Under the pieces are notes generated by a model. The model saw only the letters and a program-made list of their open reading frames with translations, did no database searches and was not told the origin of the DNA. A DNA stretch of 64,000 nt from Symbiodinium natans (Eukaryota; Sar; Dinophyceae; Suessiales; Symbiodiniaceae): assembly GCA_905221605.1 (NCBI GenBank), contig CAJNDS010002070.1, positions 524,296-588,295 of the forward strand, read 5' to 3'. Below, in pieces: positions 1-11,929 of the stretch (position 1 is its first letter; each line of letters begins with the position of its first letter). Made by a program: the position numbers and the translations under genes.

Positions 1-286
1 GCTTTTCCCATTTTGAGGGTTCAGACGAGTTTGAAACCAAAGCGGAGTTCCTAAAAGTCGGTGAGGGACTTTCGAGAGTCTACATCAATTCTTGTGCGTT
101 TGTCGTTCATTACTCATATTATGGTCGCGAAATTGAGTTTTGCTGCCGCTTGGGTGATGTAGGGCCGAGGGTTCAGAGCTGATGGCCAGCATGCATCCCG
201 TTGCACAGGGCCAAGGAACAATCCAAGCCCTCGAAGCCCTGTGTTTTTTGCGGCGCAGAGAGTGCCGTCAGACCAGACTGTTAGAG
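1..286. other. Left edge, no gene recognised
   Basis: I see no exon with convincing coding signal and splice sites here. An open frame runs into the first VP exon from an ATG at 182, but nothing shows it is translated. It is probably intron or 5' flank of the transcription unit. Confidence 0.4.
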
Positions 287-328
287 GTGGCGATCCCCAC
301 GGGATGCAAGCCTGGGGATAGCTTCTTC
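287..328 (+). CDS. VP module 1, first half (42-nt microexon)
   Basis: Fourteen phase 0 codons read VAIPTGCKPGDSFF. The acceptor is TTAGAG|GTG and the donor FF|GTCAAC. Two other exons (4062-4103, 26722-26763) have the same length, the same AG|GT start and a cut at the same residue after G-D-x-F-x, so the boundaries are supported by comparison within the window. The motif matches the V-x-V-P-x-G-x-x-P-G-x-x-F repeats common in algal and dinoflagellate proteins, whose function I cannot name. Confidence 0.6.
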
Positions 329-826
329 GTCAACATCGGCGGCCAAGTTCCTCGTCGGAGAGCAGGGCTTAGGTGCTGGGAGGTGGCTTGAGTGAGTCTT
401 CCTAGAGGATGGTGTCTTTACATGCACTCCAAGTTGAAGGAAGGGAATTCTTGGGTGGAAGCTGAGGCTAGCTCTTGGCGTGGGTTGAGACTAGTCTCTT
501 TGCGTTGTTGGCCGTTGAAAATCTGGAGTTGTAGAGTCCGGGATTTACCATTAGGCAAAACTCTGCAATGTCGAAGTGTTATGATACCAACCATAATTAC
601 TAGAGAAATTGTGGGACTGTGGGTCGGAGTCCGTGCTTGTTTTCTAGCAGTGTAAGTTCGTTGGACAGTGCAGGTGGCTTACAGCATATGAGTGGGCAAG
701 CCACGTTTTGTGGAGTTTGCCTTACGCCTTACGCTTGGGAGAAATTTAAGAAGTGTCCTGAACCTTCAGCTACTGTTTTCGGGTTCGCCGAAACTTCGCC
801 TGCGTAGGGAATGCCCACTCAATAAG

Positions 827-892
827 GATGTCCTCGCCACGGTTCCGCCGGATGCAGAGCCTGGGGATACAGTGACCTTGCAGCTTCCAAAG
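827..892 (+). CDS. VP module 1, second half
   Basis: Twenty-two phase 0 codons read DVLATVPPDAEPGDTVTLQL then PK. The exon is flanked by AATAAG|GAT and AAG|GTGCGA. It carries a second VP-x-x-x-x-PGD core, so spliced to 287-328 it gives a complete two-strand-pair module. It is more diverged from the other second halves, lacking the DGRELE lead-in. Confidence 0.6.
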
Positions 893-2895
893 GTGCGAGC
901 CCACACCCCGAACCGTGAAAACGCTGCATTCATCTGCATCCTAATCTCAAGGCCAGTTCGCAACACAAGTCCTGGGCTAAAGCAGAGACAATGCAGTCGT
1001 CATCTTGAATTCAAGACCCGTGAGACTTGCAGGTAAACACCAGCTTTTGGTTGGTGCCGAATCGGCCAGTGCTCCCGAATCTGGACTGAGTTGACATAGG
1101 CATTAATCCATCTCCATCATCTCTAGGGAGCCCTTTGCGAAAGTTAAGGCCTGAATCCCAAAGCCATCCAAGGCCGCGAACGACATAAACGACAAAAGCG
1201 GCACAAACGACATAACATCATCAACGAAAGCACATGAAACACCCACGTCTGTCACGGTAGGCCGAGCGGCCGGATGGAGCAGAGCCGGCGTCACCCCTGG
1301 TGGACAAGCTCCAAGAGGCCGATTCCTCTTTCGGATGCTGAGTGGGATGCAGGCTTTGGAGTATGCTTCTGCACTGAACATGGGCTCGGAACATCTCTCG
1401 TTTTTTACGGGATTTTGCATTGGAAGCTGATAGGCTTTGTGGGGCGTTTTGTAGGTTTAGTGCTTCACGGGGTTCCTGAGCCTGTGCCGTAAATCCGAAA
1501 ACCCTTTCTCCCCTCTCGGTAAAGAGTCTTTTGAGGTTCTGGGATTAGGTTAGCTGCGGGAGGAGTTAGCGAGTGAGAGCAAGTGTACCTGCACTCTGAG
1601 AACAATCGGATCGAAGCGAGGCTAGGGCAGCCCAGGACAAAAGTTAGGCTTGCGCGTGGAATAAAAGCCGCGCCGGGGTTCAGGTGCGAAGGGCCAGAGC
1701 ATCCATGCCCGCACGATGATTACGTCCATGTTACCAGTGCGTGGGAATGGCCAGGGCATCCATGCCCGCGCGATGAGTACGTCCATGTTGCAAGTTTGCT
1801 TCCTGGATGCGACCGCTGGGGTTGGTCAAAAGACACGTTTCGCTGCGCCTGCCACGATTTCCTGCATTCCCTTGACCCCGTTCTCTAACACGATTTGTTT
1901 TGGGGGTGTTTTTTTCAGTGCTGCACGCCAAAGTTTCGAGTTAAGGTTTGGACTTGGGGGGTTACGTTTAGGGTTTAGGGTTTGGAGTTGGGGCTTAAGG
2001 TTTGGGGGCTTCGGGGTCTACAGGACCACTTTGGTCTCATAATGTTGAGACAAGAACAGTTCTCAGATGGCACTTTCAAACGTAGTTTCCGTGGTCGCGA
2101 TTTCGTGACCACGGACTAGCTTGCGGCGACCGCGGGGATTTCATCGCCGGATGGCAAAATCACTGCGCCTGCCACATTATTCTTCGAAGGGGTTAGTGCG
2201 TTCCTGTGCGGTTTCGGTTGGGCGCGGTTTTTATTCCACGCGCGCGCCAAGAGTTAGGAGGCCGTGTGATTCAAGTTGCTCCTGGGTTCGGGGCTTTGTT
2301 TGGGCTTTGGGCTTAGGACGCCGTTCTTGTGACCGATCTCAAATCTTGCATCGGGGGTCCAAGCTCAACATCCTCAACAGGCTGCGCCCTACATTCTTTC
2401 CCTCACTCAGCGCAGCCTGATCTTCCACAAAACAGTATGTAGTATTGCCTCAAGAACTGAAACCAAAAACCCTAAATACGCAGGGGAAGCCATCTTAAGT
2501 CTTAAGCCTTACAGAAGAGGCACCCTCTCCTGATTCCTCGGCGGCTGCCGAGTCGCGGGAGGTCGAGGTGCTTTTCTTGCATAAGCCAAAAACATTGAGC
2601 ATTCAGGGTTCGGAGTTCTAGCAGATTTTCTGCAGCAAGCAGAGTTTGTCAAGGGTCTCGGGTTAGGGGCTGGCATAGGGCTGCTTGAGCTCCGAGATGC
2701 TTTGCAAGTTTTACAGTTCGTGCAGCAGCACGGGTTTCAGTTCAAGGTTGCATTATACGACCGGTTCCGGGGCCAGGCAAGAATCCTTCTCCTTGCATGT
2801 GCAACCCTGTGTATTCTTATGCGCCAACAGTCATCATTGGTTCAACGATAACAAAAAGCGCGGAGTCCCAAAGCACAACCAGCATCACACGCGCA
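893..2895. other. Intronic sequence, no exon supported
   Basis: About 2 kb with no VP-type or linker exon. At 1956-2010 there is a run of TTTAGGG-like words (degenerate telomere type). Short open frames on both strands show no domain. The 1687-1800 stretch has two similar 'catgcccgc-cgatga-tacgtccatgtt' segments about 60 bp apart, a small imperfect tandem duplication. Confidence 0.5.
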
Positions 2896-3494
2896 CATTC
2901 ATTCATTCCTTCCTTCCTTCACTCCTTCATTCCTTCTTGTATTCATTTACTCGTTTATTCATTTATTCACTCATTCACTCATTCACTCATTCACTCATTC
3001 ACCCATTCACTCATTCACTCATTCACTCATTCACTCATTCAGCCATTCACTCATTCACTCATTCACTCATTCACTCATTCACTCATTCACTCATTCACTC
3101 CTTCACTCATTCACTCATTCACTCATTCACTCAGTCACTCACTCACTCATTCACTCATTCACTCACTCACTCATTCACTCATTCACTCATTCACTCATTC
3201 ACTCATTCACTCACTCATTCACTCATTCACTCATTCACTCATTCACTCATTCACTCATTCACTCATTCACTCATTCACTCATTCACTCATTCACTCATTC
3301 ACTCACTCATTCACTCACTCACTCATTCACTCATTCACTCACTCACTCATTCACTCATTCACTCATTCACTCACTCATTCACTCATTCACTCATTCACTC
3401 ATTCACTCATTCACTCATTCACTCATTCACTCATTCACTCATTCACTCATTCACTCATTCACTCATTCACTCATTCACTCATTCACTCATTCAC
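2896..3494. repeat. ATTCACTC microsatellite, about 600 bp
   Basis: An almost pure octamer array (ATTC/ACTC alternating) with sporadic ATTCACTC to ACTCACTC slips and single-base variants. Its left edge is built of TTCC/TTCA tetramers. The array is open in several frames only because the unit lacks stops, so the long SFTHSLIH-type translations are not genes. It directly abuts a dispersed 84-bp element on its right. Confidence 0.95.
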
Positions 3495-3519
3495 ACATGC
3501 ATGCATTCTCCTGCCCAGG

Positions 3520-3603
3520 CTTGCAGCCACCAAGTCACAATGAAGTGCATAACGCAGTGTGTTGCAGCCAAGGCTAGATGTCACGGCCAGCACTCGCCTT
3601 AAA
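3520..3603 (+). repeat. Dispersed 84-bp element, copy 1
   Basis: This begins CTTGCAGCCACC and ends CGCCTTAAA. A second copy lies at 33063-33146; I count ten mismatches and no gaps over 84 columns, mostly transitions. Both copies sit just right of a long microsatellite, and both are followed by a GTAT/ATGTATAT-type tract and a short 'tatata-aca-aa' similarity. No tRNA boxes are clear, so the element class is unknown. Confidence 0.75.
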
Positions 3604-3623
3604 TCCTCAAAAACCTTGAGGTA

Positions 3624-3690
3624 GGTAGGTATGTATGTATGCATGTATGTATGTGTACACCCTATACCTACATATATATAAACAAATTTA
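3624..3690. repeat. GTAG/GTAT tetranucleotide tract
   Basis: GTAGGTAGGTATGTATGTAT continues into ATGT and TATATA runs. It follows the dispersed element directly and may be part of its tail. Confidence 0.8.
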
Positions 3691-4061
3691 CTTGTAGGTG
3701 TTCATTTATTAGGAGTTGTGGTTCCATGTTGTGAGGATTCGATCCGATCGTGTCAGGTTCAGGAATTGACTCAGAGGTGCAAAGCGGTTAAAACTCTCAG
3801 CTTCAGAGGTGCTAGGCATTGCGTGGCAGAGCTTAGGAAGGATTAGGGATTTCTTCTCACCAGATGTGGAGTCGTTTGGCGGTGGATGAAGGGCTTGGGT
3901 ATAGCAGGTTGCCCGTACACGCAGTCCGGCTACTGATCGTCAGGAACTTGTTGATCAGACTTTCGTGATTCCAAAGACTTCCCTTCAGCAAAGGCCAATC
4001 TCACTGTAAAGTTCAGAAATGACCCCGTGCTTCTTGAACCCTTGAGAAGCCGTCATGAGAG

Positions 4062-4103
4062 GTCGCGATTCCCGATGACTGCAAAGCTGGCGACACCTTC
4101 ATC
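4062..4103 (+). CDS. VP module 2, first half (42-nt microexon, GC donor)
   Basis: Fourteen phase 0 codons read VAIPDDCKAGDTFI. Boundaries are ATGAGAG|GTCGCG and ATC|GCACCT. Length, acceptor context and cut site equal those of 287-328 and 26722-26763; here the donor is GC rather than GT. Confidence 0.65.
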
Positions 4104-4721
4104 GCACCTGGGCTACCCAGGGTTGAAATGTGGGTTTCGGGATTTGGGGTTGAACATGCGAGGCTTCTAGTGATGACTGAGTGTGGCGACTTCTGACCGA
4201 CAAGTAGGAGAGGACGGGCATCAGCTGAGATTCGGAGCATTGGGATTCGCAAGGTTTGGCACCAAGGGTGATGCCAGTTGCTCTTTCACCGTGTGCTTTG
4301 CATCTGTCATCGTTTCGAAGCATCTGACAGTCTTCCTTCTAGACCAGCACTTCCTGTTGAAGCCTGTTTATCACATCACCTGGTCGTCATGTTGATGATG
4401 ATGGTGACGACGAAGATGATGACGATGATGCTAACTATGACAACAGCAGCAGGGATGATGCCAAAGCGTCGAAGGGATAGTTCCGCTACCCGGATCCCAA
4501 GCATCAAGCTCGTAGAAATGAATGAACGTTTGTCTTGTCGGACAAAGCGATTGGAGATCCTGAGCAGAGGCGAGATTCGATTTGAGAATGAGGAGCATTC
4601 CATTGAACAACGGACATGAAGAGTGCAACTGCAATTTAGCATTCGGTTATTTGCTGATAGTGCACCCATGTACACCCCCCAAAAGCCCAAACCGCCCTCA
4701 TGCCCTTAACCACCTTCTCAG

Positions 4722-4781
4722 GTCCTCGTGGATGGCCGTGAGCTTGAGATCGCTGTCCCTGAGGGATGCGGGCCTGGCTCG
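4722..4781 (+). CDS. VP module 2, second half (GC donor)
   Basis: Twenty phase 0 codons, VLVDGRELEIAVPEGCGPGS. The acceptor is TTCTCAG|GTC and the donor TCG|GCCGTT. The exon stops right after GPGS, as the paralogous exon 27269-27331 does, while two other modules read through this point. It closely matches 27269-27331 in sequence. Confidence 0.7.
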
Positions 4782-5047
4782 GCCGTTTCGGCCGCAGGGG
4801 GGGGGTGGGGTTTGCTCACATGCCTCCGAAAAGGTTGAGGATGTCAGCAAGTTGGTAGGTTTCAAGGTTTCCCTGGGCCTCAAATTCCCTAGGTCGACAG
4901 CGGCATATCAAAGGTTTGGGGCTTGTGCTCATCTGTTCCAAGAACCCACCCACGTATCTTTTGTCCACGACCAAAGGAAAGCACATGAGCGCCAATTCCA
5001 AATCATTGCTTTAAGCCTAGATGGTGTGCTGTGTTTGGCAACCCAAG

Positions 5048-5101
5048 ATTATCTCCATCAACGTGGACTTTGATGAGTCTCCGCAGTCGTCGCCTTCACC
5101 G
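5048..5101 (+). CDS. VP module 2, C-terminal strand and Ser/Pro tail
   Basis: The phase 0 reading begins IISINVDFDESPQSS and continues into Ser/Pro-rich residues. The left edge CCCAAG|ATT lacks the usual G after AG; the right edge is CCG|GCCAAA (GC). A longer form ending at CAG|GCCACT (5116) is equally possible. It corresponds to 27507-27545 and supplies the strand that other modules encode directly after GPGS. Confidence 0.5.
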
Positions 5102-5289
5102 GCCAAAACATCTCAGGCCACTGAGGAGCGTGAGCATTCTTTAATACAAGACCCTTGAGTTGCTTCGTCTCGCTTTGTTTGTGAATGCTGTGGAAGTCTG
5201 CACGGGTGGGTCCTTTTCTGCTATAAAGGGTCACAGAGGATGAACGGAGAATGCTCTCTGAAGCCTGTCATCTTGGTTGTTCCAAGTTT

Positions 5290-5315
5290 GGGGGGGGGGG
5301 GGGGGGGGGGGGGGG
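5290..5315 (+). repeat. Poly-G tract, 26 bases
   Basis: An uninterrupted run of 26 G in an intron, followed by more G-rich sequence. The length may partly reflect sequencing or assembly of a homopolymer. Confidence 0.9.
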
Positions 5316-5613
5316 TGGGAGGGCTGTCGGGGCGTACGGAGCAGGGTGCAATCCCCAAATCGAGCTCTCAACCCACCCTCACGGGGCACAAAGCACTGGG
5401 GTCGCAGGGTTTTGGACTAGAAGCCAGGGCGCCAGGTTTGGGCCCGGGGGGCCGCCCCACAGAAGCACCCGCCCCTTGAAATCGATGCCCTCAACCCTTC
5501 TCACCAACCAAACTCCTAAGCTTGAGGCATCGGCCCTACTTGAAAAACCGCTGAAGGTTCGACTAGAAGCTAAGTGAATCTAGAAGTCTTAAAGCCATGT
5601 AAAGCCCTTGCAG

Positions 5614-5679
5614 GAAGCCACTAGTGTGGAGATTGAAGTGGTTGTTCCGGACGGCCTGCTTCCGGGCGACACGTTTGAA
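5614..5679 (+). CDS. VP module 3, first half
   Basis: Twenty-two phase 0 codons: EATSVEIEVVVPDG followed by LLPGDTFE. The acceptor is TTGCAG|GAA. The donor GAA|GTGGAG falls at the same residue after G-D-x-F-x as in every other first-half exon. Its closest relative is 10906-10980, and compared with modules 1, 2 and 5 it has an extra N-terminal strand. Confidence 0.7.
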
Positions 5680-5946
5680 GTGGAGCCACTCGGATAAACC
5701 CGAAGCCTAGAGCTTTGGCAAGCAGATCTCCCCCCCCGCAATTTCGTAGCTTGTGCTTGTGTTGCGTACCGCGCTGTGTACATGTCAGTGGGAAGTGTCA
5801 CCACTCCGCGCCTGGAGGGTCTTGCTCTGATAGCCCCTTAAGAGAAAGCACTCATTAGAGGTATGACGGCAAGACGATTGAGGCAGCTCGGCTGCACTTC
5901 AGCTGCCCATGAAAAGCATGTCGACAAGTGGTCTATAGCACTGCAG

Positions 5947-6034
5947 GTGGATGTCCCTGCGGACTGTGGGCCCGGCTCGACTGTCGCCATCGCCATTCCA
6001 GTGACACCAAACGAGTCCAAGCGAAAGGAGCTCA
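5947..6034 (+). CDS. VP module 3, second half, unsplit at GPGS
   Basis: The phase 0 start after CTGCAG|GTG reads VDVPADCGPGSTVAIAIPVT then a Lys/Glu-rich end. Ending at CTCA|GCAAG (GC donor) leaves one base, exactly what the two-base start of 7573-7610 needs. Its paralogue 11930-12029 also ends in phase 1. No intron interrupts GPGS here, unlike modules 2 and 5. Confidence 0.65.
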
Positions 6035-7572
6035 GCAAGAATCCCAGAAAACTGGACGTCAGGGGTTTGATGCTTAGGACAGGGTGCAGCGATGTGTTCA
6101 TGAGCCGGCTGCCACTTGAGCGGTGTTGAAGGTGGTTGTTAAAAAGCAAAGGGCAAAACAGGGCTTGTGCTGCAAACCCGCAAAACAAGATCGACGCCCA
6201 GCGCCTCTCTCCCACTATTCTGTTCTCCAGCTGTCAGCCCTGGCAACTTCTCACCACCGGGAAGAGGCTCTCGACATCGCGCGACTTGAGTTTTTTCGTG
6301 CGCACCAGAAACCATCACAACGATGACGTTTTTTGTGCAGGGTCAGGTTCTTTCACTGTGAACCTTCGCCTCATGGCCTCGTCGTGGGCCTCCTTAAACC
6401 AGTATTCTGATATTGGCTAGAGATGTCTTTGTTTCTGTGGGGCTGATCTACCCCTTCCAAGGTGGTTGTACAGGTCTGTGCTCCTTGAAAACCACGGAAA
6501 CCCCAAGACTCTTTGGCGGCTTGGCTTCTGCCAGAAGCGTTTTGAACCAAAATAGTGTTTGGGAGGAAGCTGAATCTACGCATACGGTATAGAGCCTTTT
6601 GGAAGCGACGGGTTTGCTATGACACTTTTGCGCCAAGATATGCGGCTATCCCACTATAAACAGTTGCAACTCACGAAAAAGCTTCCGGCGTTTGGGCGGA
6701 AGATGCTGGTGTTTTGTGTTTTGTGTTGGAAAGTAAACACCAGCAACAACTTTCTTCCAGACTTGGGCTTGAAAACCCTGGGCCCGAAACCCAAGCCTTG
6801 AACCCGAATCCATCACCGTGGCTAAAGCGGTTTTGACCAGCTGGGGTCTGGGTTCTGAGTTTGGGACTTAAACTTGCCTAAATCGTCCTCAGCCACTCCA
6901 AGGCCCGAAGGTCCTGTTTAATTTTTTTTTGGTCTGGGTGCAGAGCCAGCAATGCATTCCCGTGCTAGGAGGCTGCGCCAGTGTCGGCTGCCACAGGCCT
7001 TCCAAGGGCCCTGGCGTCGATGAGGGCTGCGAAACACAGTTTGAGCCCTTAAAACCCTTTGAACCCTTTTAAACTCTTTGAAGCCCTAAGATCCCTAGGG
7101 TTCGGAAGTCTTTGAGATGTTCATCAGGTTTTGGGTCTTCGTTGGCCGTATTGGAGCTGCAAAGTTGGCAGTGCACAAAAAATCAGGGTTGGAGCCTATG
7201 AGGCTTAGAGGCTCTGAAGTATTTACGAACTGCAAGCCCGAGACCGGAAGTTCCCTCCAACCGCAACATGAGGCTGCAGAGCCTTACAGGTTTTTTTTTT
7301 TTTTTGGGGGGGGGTTCGGGTTTTGGAAGGACCAGGTTGCTACTACATCACGCAAAACCCAAGAGTCCAAAATGCCTTGATTCCCTGAACCAGAACCCTT
7401 CGACCGACCCGCATAAATCGCTAAGTGGGAGCCCTGGTGCTGTGAACTGACTCCAAGCAGGGCATCATGTTCGTGTTGGCTTTGCATGCTCATGGATAGG
7501 ATACTCGTCGGCTTTTGAAGTATGAGGAGTGAAAACCTGGTGAGGGGTCAAGGGTTTGGAGCGCTCCAGAAG
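6035..7572. other. Intron, no exon supported
   Basis: A 1.5-kb intron by the exon model. It contains T- and G-runs near 7290 and 6921 and several degenerate CCTGAAACC/AAACCC words. No coding exon was recognised on either strand. Confidence 0.45.
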
Positions 7573-7610
7573 GCGCCGACACTGCCTCTGCCGCTACCGC
7601 AGCCAAAGAG
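7573..7610 (+). CDS. Linker exon following module 3 (phase 1 entry)
   Basis: After CAGAAG| the exon gives two bases to close a split codon, then ADTASAATAAKE. It matches 13150-13190 in entry phase, in its initial Ala-Asp and in ending on a Glu codon. The donor would be GAG|GATTCT (a GA donor) unless the exon runs on into DSWMSEHSELSN, which is also open. Confidence 0.45.
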
Positions 7611-8366
7611 GATTCTTGGATGTCCGAGCACAGTGAGCTTAGCAATTGCCTTAGTTGTGGCAACTTGTTGTCTTCTTTTGGGGGAGGGGAGGAGGGGTGG
7701 GGATGGGGGAGAAAACGCACGGAAGGCAAGGTAGAAGAATGAAGACATGATGGAAGTAAACCCCTTCTGTTGAAAAGCGATGTAGGCATACTTCGGTGAG
7801 TACAATCACATCACCATGTGTGCATATGTTGAAAACAAAGCCGTACAAGGTCACATCAAAGAGTATCATGCCAGTACCATGTTTGCCACCCACTGCCCCT
7901 CCTCTACCCTCGGTCTGCCCCTGATCAGAACTGTGCAAGCTCGAATGTTCAAAGCCATGAAAGGTTACCCTCAAAAAGTACGATGTTTGCAAAGGTTGCT
8001 TGCAGGTGTGTTCTCCAAGAGTTTCGTCTGAGCGGCGCGTCTGACCATTGTGTTTGCAAAGCTGTGCCCCCGCCCCCCACCAAGCGGTTAGGCTTTCATG
8101 AACAGAACGCAAGAAAGAGAACAACAAATAGACTGCTACAAACAAACGGCATGAATTAGCTGAAAGCAAGCAGAACCAACAAATTGCAGAAAGAACAGAA
8201 GACAACAAAACACAAGAAGACAGACAGAAAAGTTCCCTACATTTGTATATTCTCGGAAATGACTTTAAACAATGCAGGTAGCGATTGGCGTATACATATA
8301 CGGATGTGCTGCACAAAGGAAAGTCAACAACAACACCAAACTCACGCAGGCCCCACAACGGTCCCT

Positions 8367-8367
8367 C

Positions 8368-8413
<46 letters not shown>

Positions 8414-8472
8414 ACTACTACTGGACTACTACTCGACTACTACTCGGCTACTACTCGACTACTGCTACTACG

Positions 8473-8549
<77 letters not shown>

Positions 8550-8562
8550 GACTACGACTACG

Positions 8563-8599
<37 letters not shown>

Positions 8600-8602
8600 C
8601 TG

Positions 8603-8659
<57 letters not shown>

Positions 8660-8681
8660 GTACTACTAGTACTACTACTAG

Positions 8682-8717
<36 letters not shown>

Positions 8718-8800
8718 CACTACTACTACTACTACCACTACCACTACCACTACCACTACCACTACCACGACGACGACGACGACGACTGCTACTTGTACTT
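8367..8800. repeat. ACT/CTA trinucleotide array, about 430 bp
   Basis: Long, nearly pure triplet repeat with CGACT and TAGTACT interruptions and a degraded ACC/ACG right end. It produces stop-free poly-Thr, poly-Leu, poly-Tyr and poly-Val frames that are not genes. Confidence 0.97.
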
Positions 8801-9071
8801 GCTTAGGGATCCAGATATCCTCATCTTCCACCACGCCAGCTAAATCCCATCCAACCTCTGCTTAAACAGGCTGTGGAACCGTTCGAGGCCCTACGGCAGT
8901 TCCACGAATGTTACATTTCAAGACTCATTCGGTGCACAGTATTCAGGGGGAGGGGCTTAAGGTTTACGTTTTGCTCACATCATCTCATCTAACTGAAATG
9001 CTAAGTGCTGCGAATCCTAATCTCACAAACCTTAAACCCTACCAAATCCAGAGTTTTCTCAATGTACTAAG

Positions 9072-9098
9072 GAGGTACCATTGGCCGCCGAAGCGGAG
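9072..9098 (+). CDS. Linker microexon, 27 nt
   Basis: Nine phase 0 codons, EVPLAAEAE, between ACTAAG|GAG and GAG|GTGCGA. Composition and VPL start resemble the exons at 30298 and 31606. Confidence 0.45.
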
Positions 9099-9403
9099 GT
9101 GCGAGCTGCCTTGTTGTGGATCCAAGATGAAGGACAATGTGCATTTACAGCTTCGGGGCTTTCGAGCTGAGAATTTCGTGGTTCTTGAGCTCAGCACGTC
9201 TTGTTGCGCAAGTGAGGGGCATGGGGGTAAACCTCGGCCCATGTCTAATGAAAGAAGGAGAGAGTCACAACGGGATACCCCTCTGCTTGCAAGTCCAGGC
9301 ATTTCGGGAGTTGTTTCCGAGCTTTACTGAAGCGACTTCGAACATGGGCGTGTGCTGACGAGTGAGGGGCGGGATCTCTCCGTTCCCTGATGTCCTACAG
9401 AAC

Positions 9404-9478
9404 AAAAATCGAGAGAGGGAGAGATGGAGAGAGGGAGAGAGGGAGAGAGAGGAGGGGGAGAGAGACAGGGTGAGAGAA
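9404..9478. repeat. GAGAGG purine tract
   Basis: Imperfect GA/GAGG repeats of about 75 bp within an intron. Confidence 0.85.
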
Positions 9479-9860
9479 AGGATAGCCAGGCACCGAGAGG
9501 TCAGAGGGGTACAGACGTTGGCCTATGGTCAGAAAACCTAGTGAAACTCTGCGCCTATGCTATCTTGTGCCCCATACACCGCGATTCCTATCAGCTGTCC
9601 CCGAGACCTTCGAATGCTAGCGCTCGGAGCTTTGGGTGGTAAACAAGCAGGCAGCACACGAGCATGACGGACCAATCATGTTGCAGAATTTGCAACGGTC
9701 GTTGAAGTTGTGGGATGGACGAGAAAAATGTGGATTCAGAATGACTTCCGGGACACTTTAGGGGCGCAGATTGCAGCATTATTGTGTTTACATGTCTGTC
9801 AGAACTTGATGCACACGGAATTATGAGGTTAGCACCATCTTGTCCTAGTTTCTGAAGCAG

Positions 9861-9911
9861 GCCCCTCCCGCGGCCACAGTCGCAGCTTCCAACGCGGTCG
9901 TCCCAGCCCAA
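9861..9911 (+). CDS. Linker microexon, 51 nt, GC donor
   Basis: Seventeen phase 0 codons, APPAATVAASNAVVPAQ, with GAAGCAG|GCC and CAA|GCATGC edges. Its Ser-Asn and Ala/Pro pattern resembles exon 16191-16235. Confidence 0.5.
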
Positions 9912-10567
9912 GCATGCAGGGGTTCTGAAATGCTGCAGTAAGGGCGCTCGAGGGTTTGGCCGCTTCGGGCTCGGATTGCAGCTTCAGGCTCAACGAAGCC
10001 TGGAACCTTCCCATGCAGATCACAAGCACTCTCTTGTACCATAAAATCAATCCACCCGCCCCGACCCCCCCGCCCACCCGCCCACCCCCTCCCGCAGAAC
10101 CTACCCCCCTCCCCCAGAACCTACCCTCCTCCCACAGAACCTAGTAAACTTTCAGCCGGTATTTAACTCCATAAACATCACATCGTGCACACACACACAC
10201 ACACCATATCTATGCCTGAAAATCCTATGCCAACTCTAGCTTATTGCTTAGACGACTCGATGTTGACCCCACCCCGCCCCACCCCCTCGCTCCGCGCGCA
10301 CCCCCTCCCATTGTCCTTCCCAAGGCGAAACTGCCTTTCAGCCTGGAAAGAGCGAAGGTGTCAGTTCAAGGTCTTAAACCGTTGAATCTCAATGCAGCAC
10401 ACGATGTCGAATTAGGTCTTGACAGGGAATGGTTTACAGCAAGTCAAGCCGGGCACACTGAAACCGCGATAGCCGGGCCAAGTCACTGTTAATGTTTGTC
10501 ACCCTTCCCCATAACCTCCGAAACCTGGAAAACCAAAAGAACGAGATAATTTTCACATCCCAGAGAG

Positions 10568-10606
10568 GTGCCTGAAGAAACAGAGCCGAAGGAGATGGAA
10601 GCGCAG
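10568..10606 (+). CDS. Linker microexon, 39 nt
   Basis: Thirteen phase 0 codons, VPEETEPKEMEAQ, between CAGAGAG|GTG and CAG|GTTGGC. It is the last linker exon before VP module 4. Confidence 0.55.
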
Positions 10607-10905
10607 GTTGGCTGTGGGGCGGGGGGGGGCGGCCGAAGCTTTAGAGGAGTGTTTGTTGGGGAAGGACTCACAGGGATACGTGTTATAGACTTGTTTAGGT
10701 TTAGGGCTTTGTCTCCGGCTCTTATGGGCTAAGGCTGCTGGGCCATGAGGTTTGGAATCCAGCAGACGAAAAGGCTCCATGAGAATAATGAGACCCAGCA
10801 ACTGGAGCACACGAAAGCGACTCCCAATGTCCTGCACACAGAAACTTGAGAAGCCCCGAAAGGTATCCTGAGGGCTTTTTTGGGGTGACCTCTTCTTGAA
10901 AGGAG

Positions 10906-10980
10906 GTGGGTGCGGCCCCGGAGACCGTGGAGATCGAAGTGATCGTCCCAGACGGCGTGCAGCCGGGTGATGTCTTCGAA
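10906..10980 (+). CDS. VP module 4, first half
   Basis: Twenty-five phase 0 codons: VGAAPETVEIEVIVP then DGVQPGDVFE. The acceptor is AAGGAG|GTG and the donor GAA|GTGGAG, at the shared cut site. It is closely similar to 5614-5679, including the intron bases just after the donor (GTGGAGCC), indicating a duplicated exon with flank. Confidence 0.7.
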
Positions 10981-11929
10981 GTGGAGCCCCTCCGACTTGG
11001 ATTTTGAATGGGGGGGGGGGGGGTGCCTTCCAGGATCGGGGAGTCCTGAGTCCTGGAGTTGAGAGCCAGGAGCACTAAGTTGTAGAAAACCAGGGCTCTG
11101 TCAGACTGGGTTGTCAGACCGCTTGGGGTGGCCTTCTTCGCATCCGAAAGAACTTCAGGTGGGTCAGAGACTTAATTAGTGTTTGGTGGAGATCTACACC
11201 CCAGACCTGCTTCAAGCAAGTGTGCTTTTGGCACTTGGCTGGATATAGGGCTTCAGGCAGCAGCCGAGCACTTTCATACCCCGATGGTGTACGTCCCTGC
11301 AAGTCTAGAGACTGTTGTGATTAAGTTTAAGTGCAAGGAAATACTAACACCCTGAAGCACAAAAGCGTTGAAGCATACTAGCGTCGCACCCAGGTATGAT
11401 GGCAAGATGCTTGAGGCCCCTCGTCTGAAGAGGAGTTCCCATGAGAATGGGAGCTGCTGCCGGTTTGGGCCTAATGTCTTTAAGTTGAAAAGCGTTAAGC
11501 TCGGGGGTGGAGGGGGGGGTGGGAGTAGGGTCGCTTATATCCCTGAACACGAGCCTTGGGGCCCGACACCTTGTGATGACCCCCTCAACCAGAAACCGCT
11601 TTTCATTCTAGCCCAGAGATCCCGCAAGGTTTGGGGGCTCTTGAGAATTCGGGCATGTCCGGAGCACACTGGGTCTACAGATACCGGAGCGAAGCCGAGA
11701 GAGGCTTCACCGTAGGCCACCCTAGGACCTATAGGCCAAAACAATCGTCGCGAAATTCGCTGTAGTCCAACTTAATTAGGGCAGTTTTGGCTTCAGTGTG
11801 AGACCCGTGCCGCCAGGTATTCAAGGTCAGGTGGGCCAATGCTGCAACACCCGGCTCTTGAAGCAGAAAATAGGGTCATAGGCAGCTGCCACGAAGAGAG
11901 AAGAACCCAAGCAGCCTCCTCCTTCCCAG

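Noticed and set aside
2685-3602. 305-codon SFTHSLIH open frame
   Set aside because: Translation of the ATTCACTC microsatellite.
5680-5700. GA donor after the VEPL codons of modules 3 and 4
   Set aside because: Comparison of all first-half exons puts the donor earlier, at GAA|GTGGAG, with a normal GT.
10353-10490. Open frame VSVQGLKPLNLNAAHDVEL
   Set aside because: Fits AG|G and a GT, but the peptide resembles neither linker nor VP exons and it lies between two well-supported linker exons; left uncalled.
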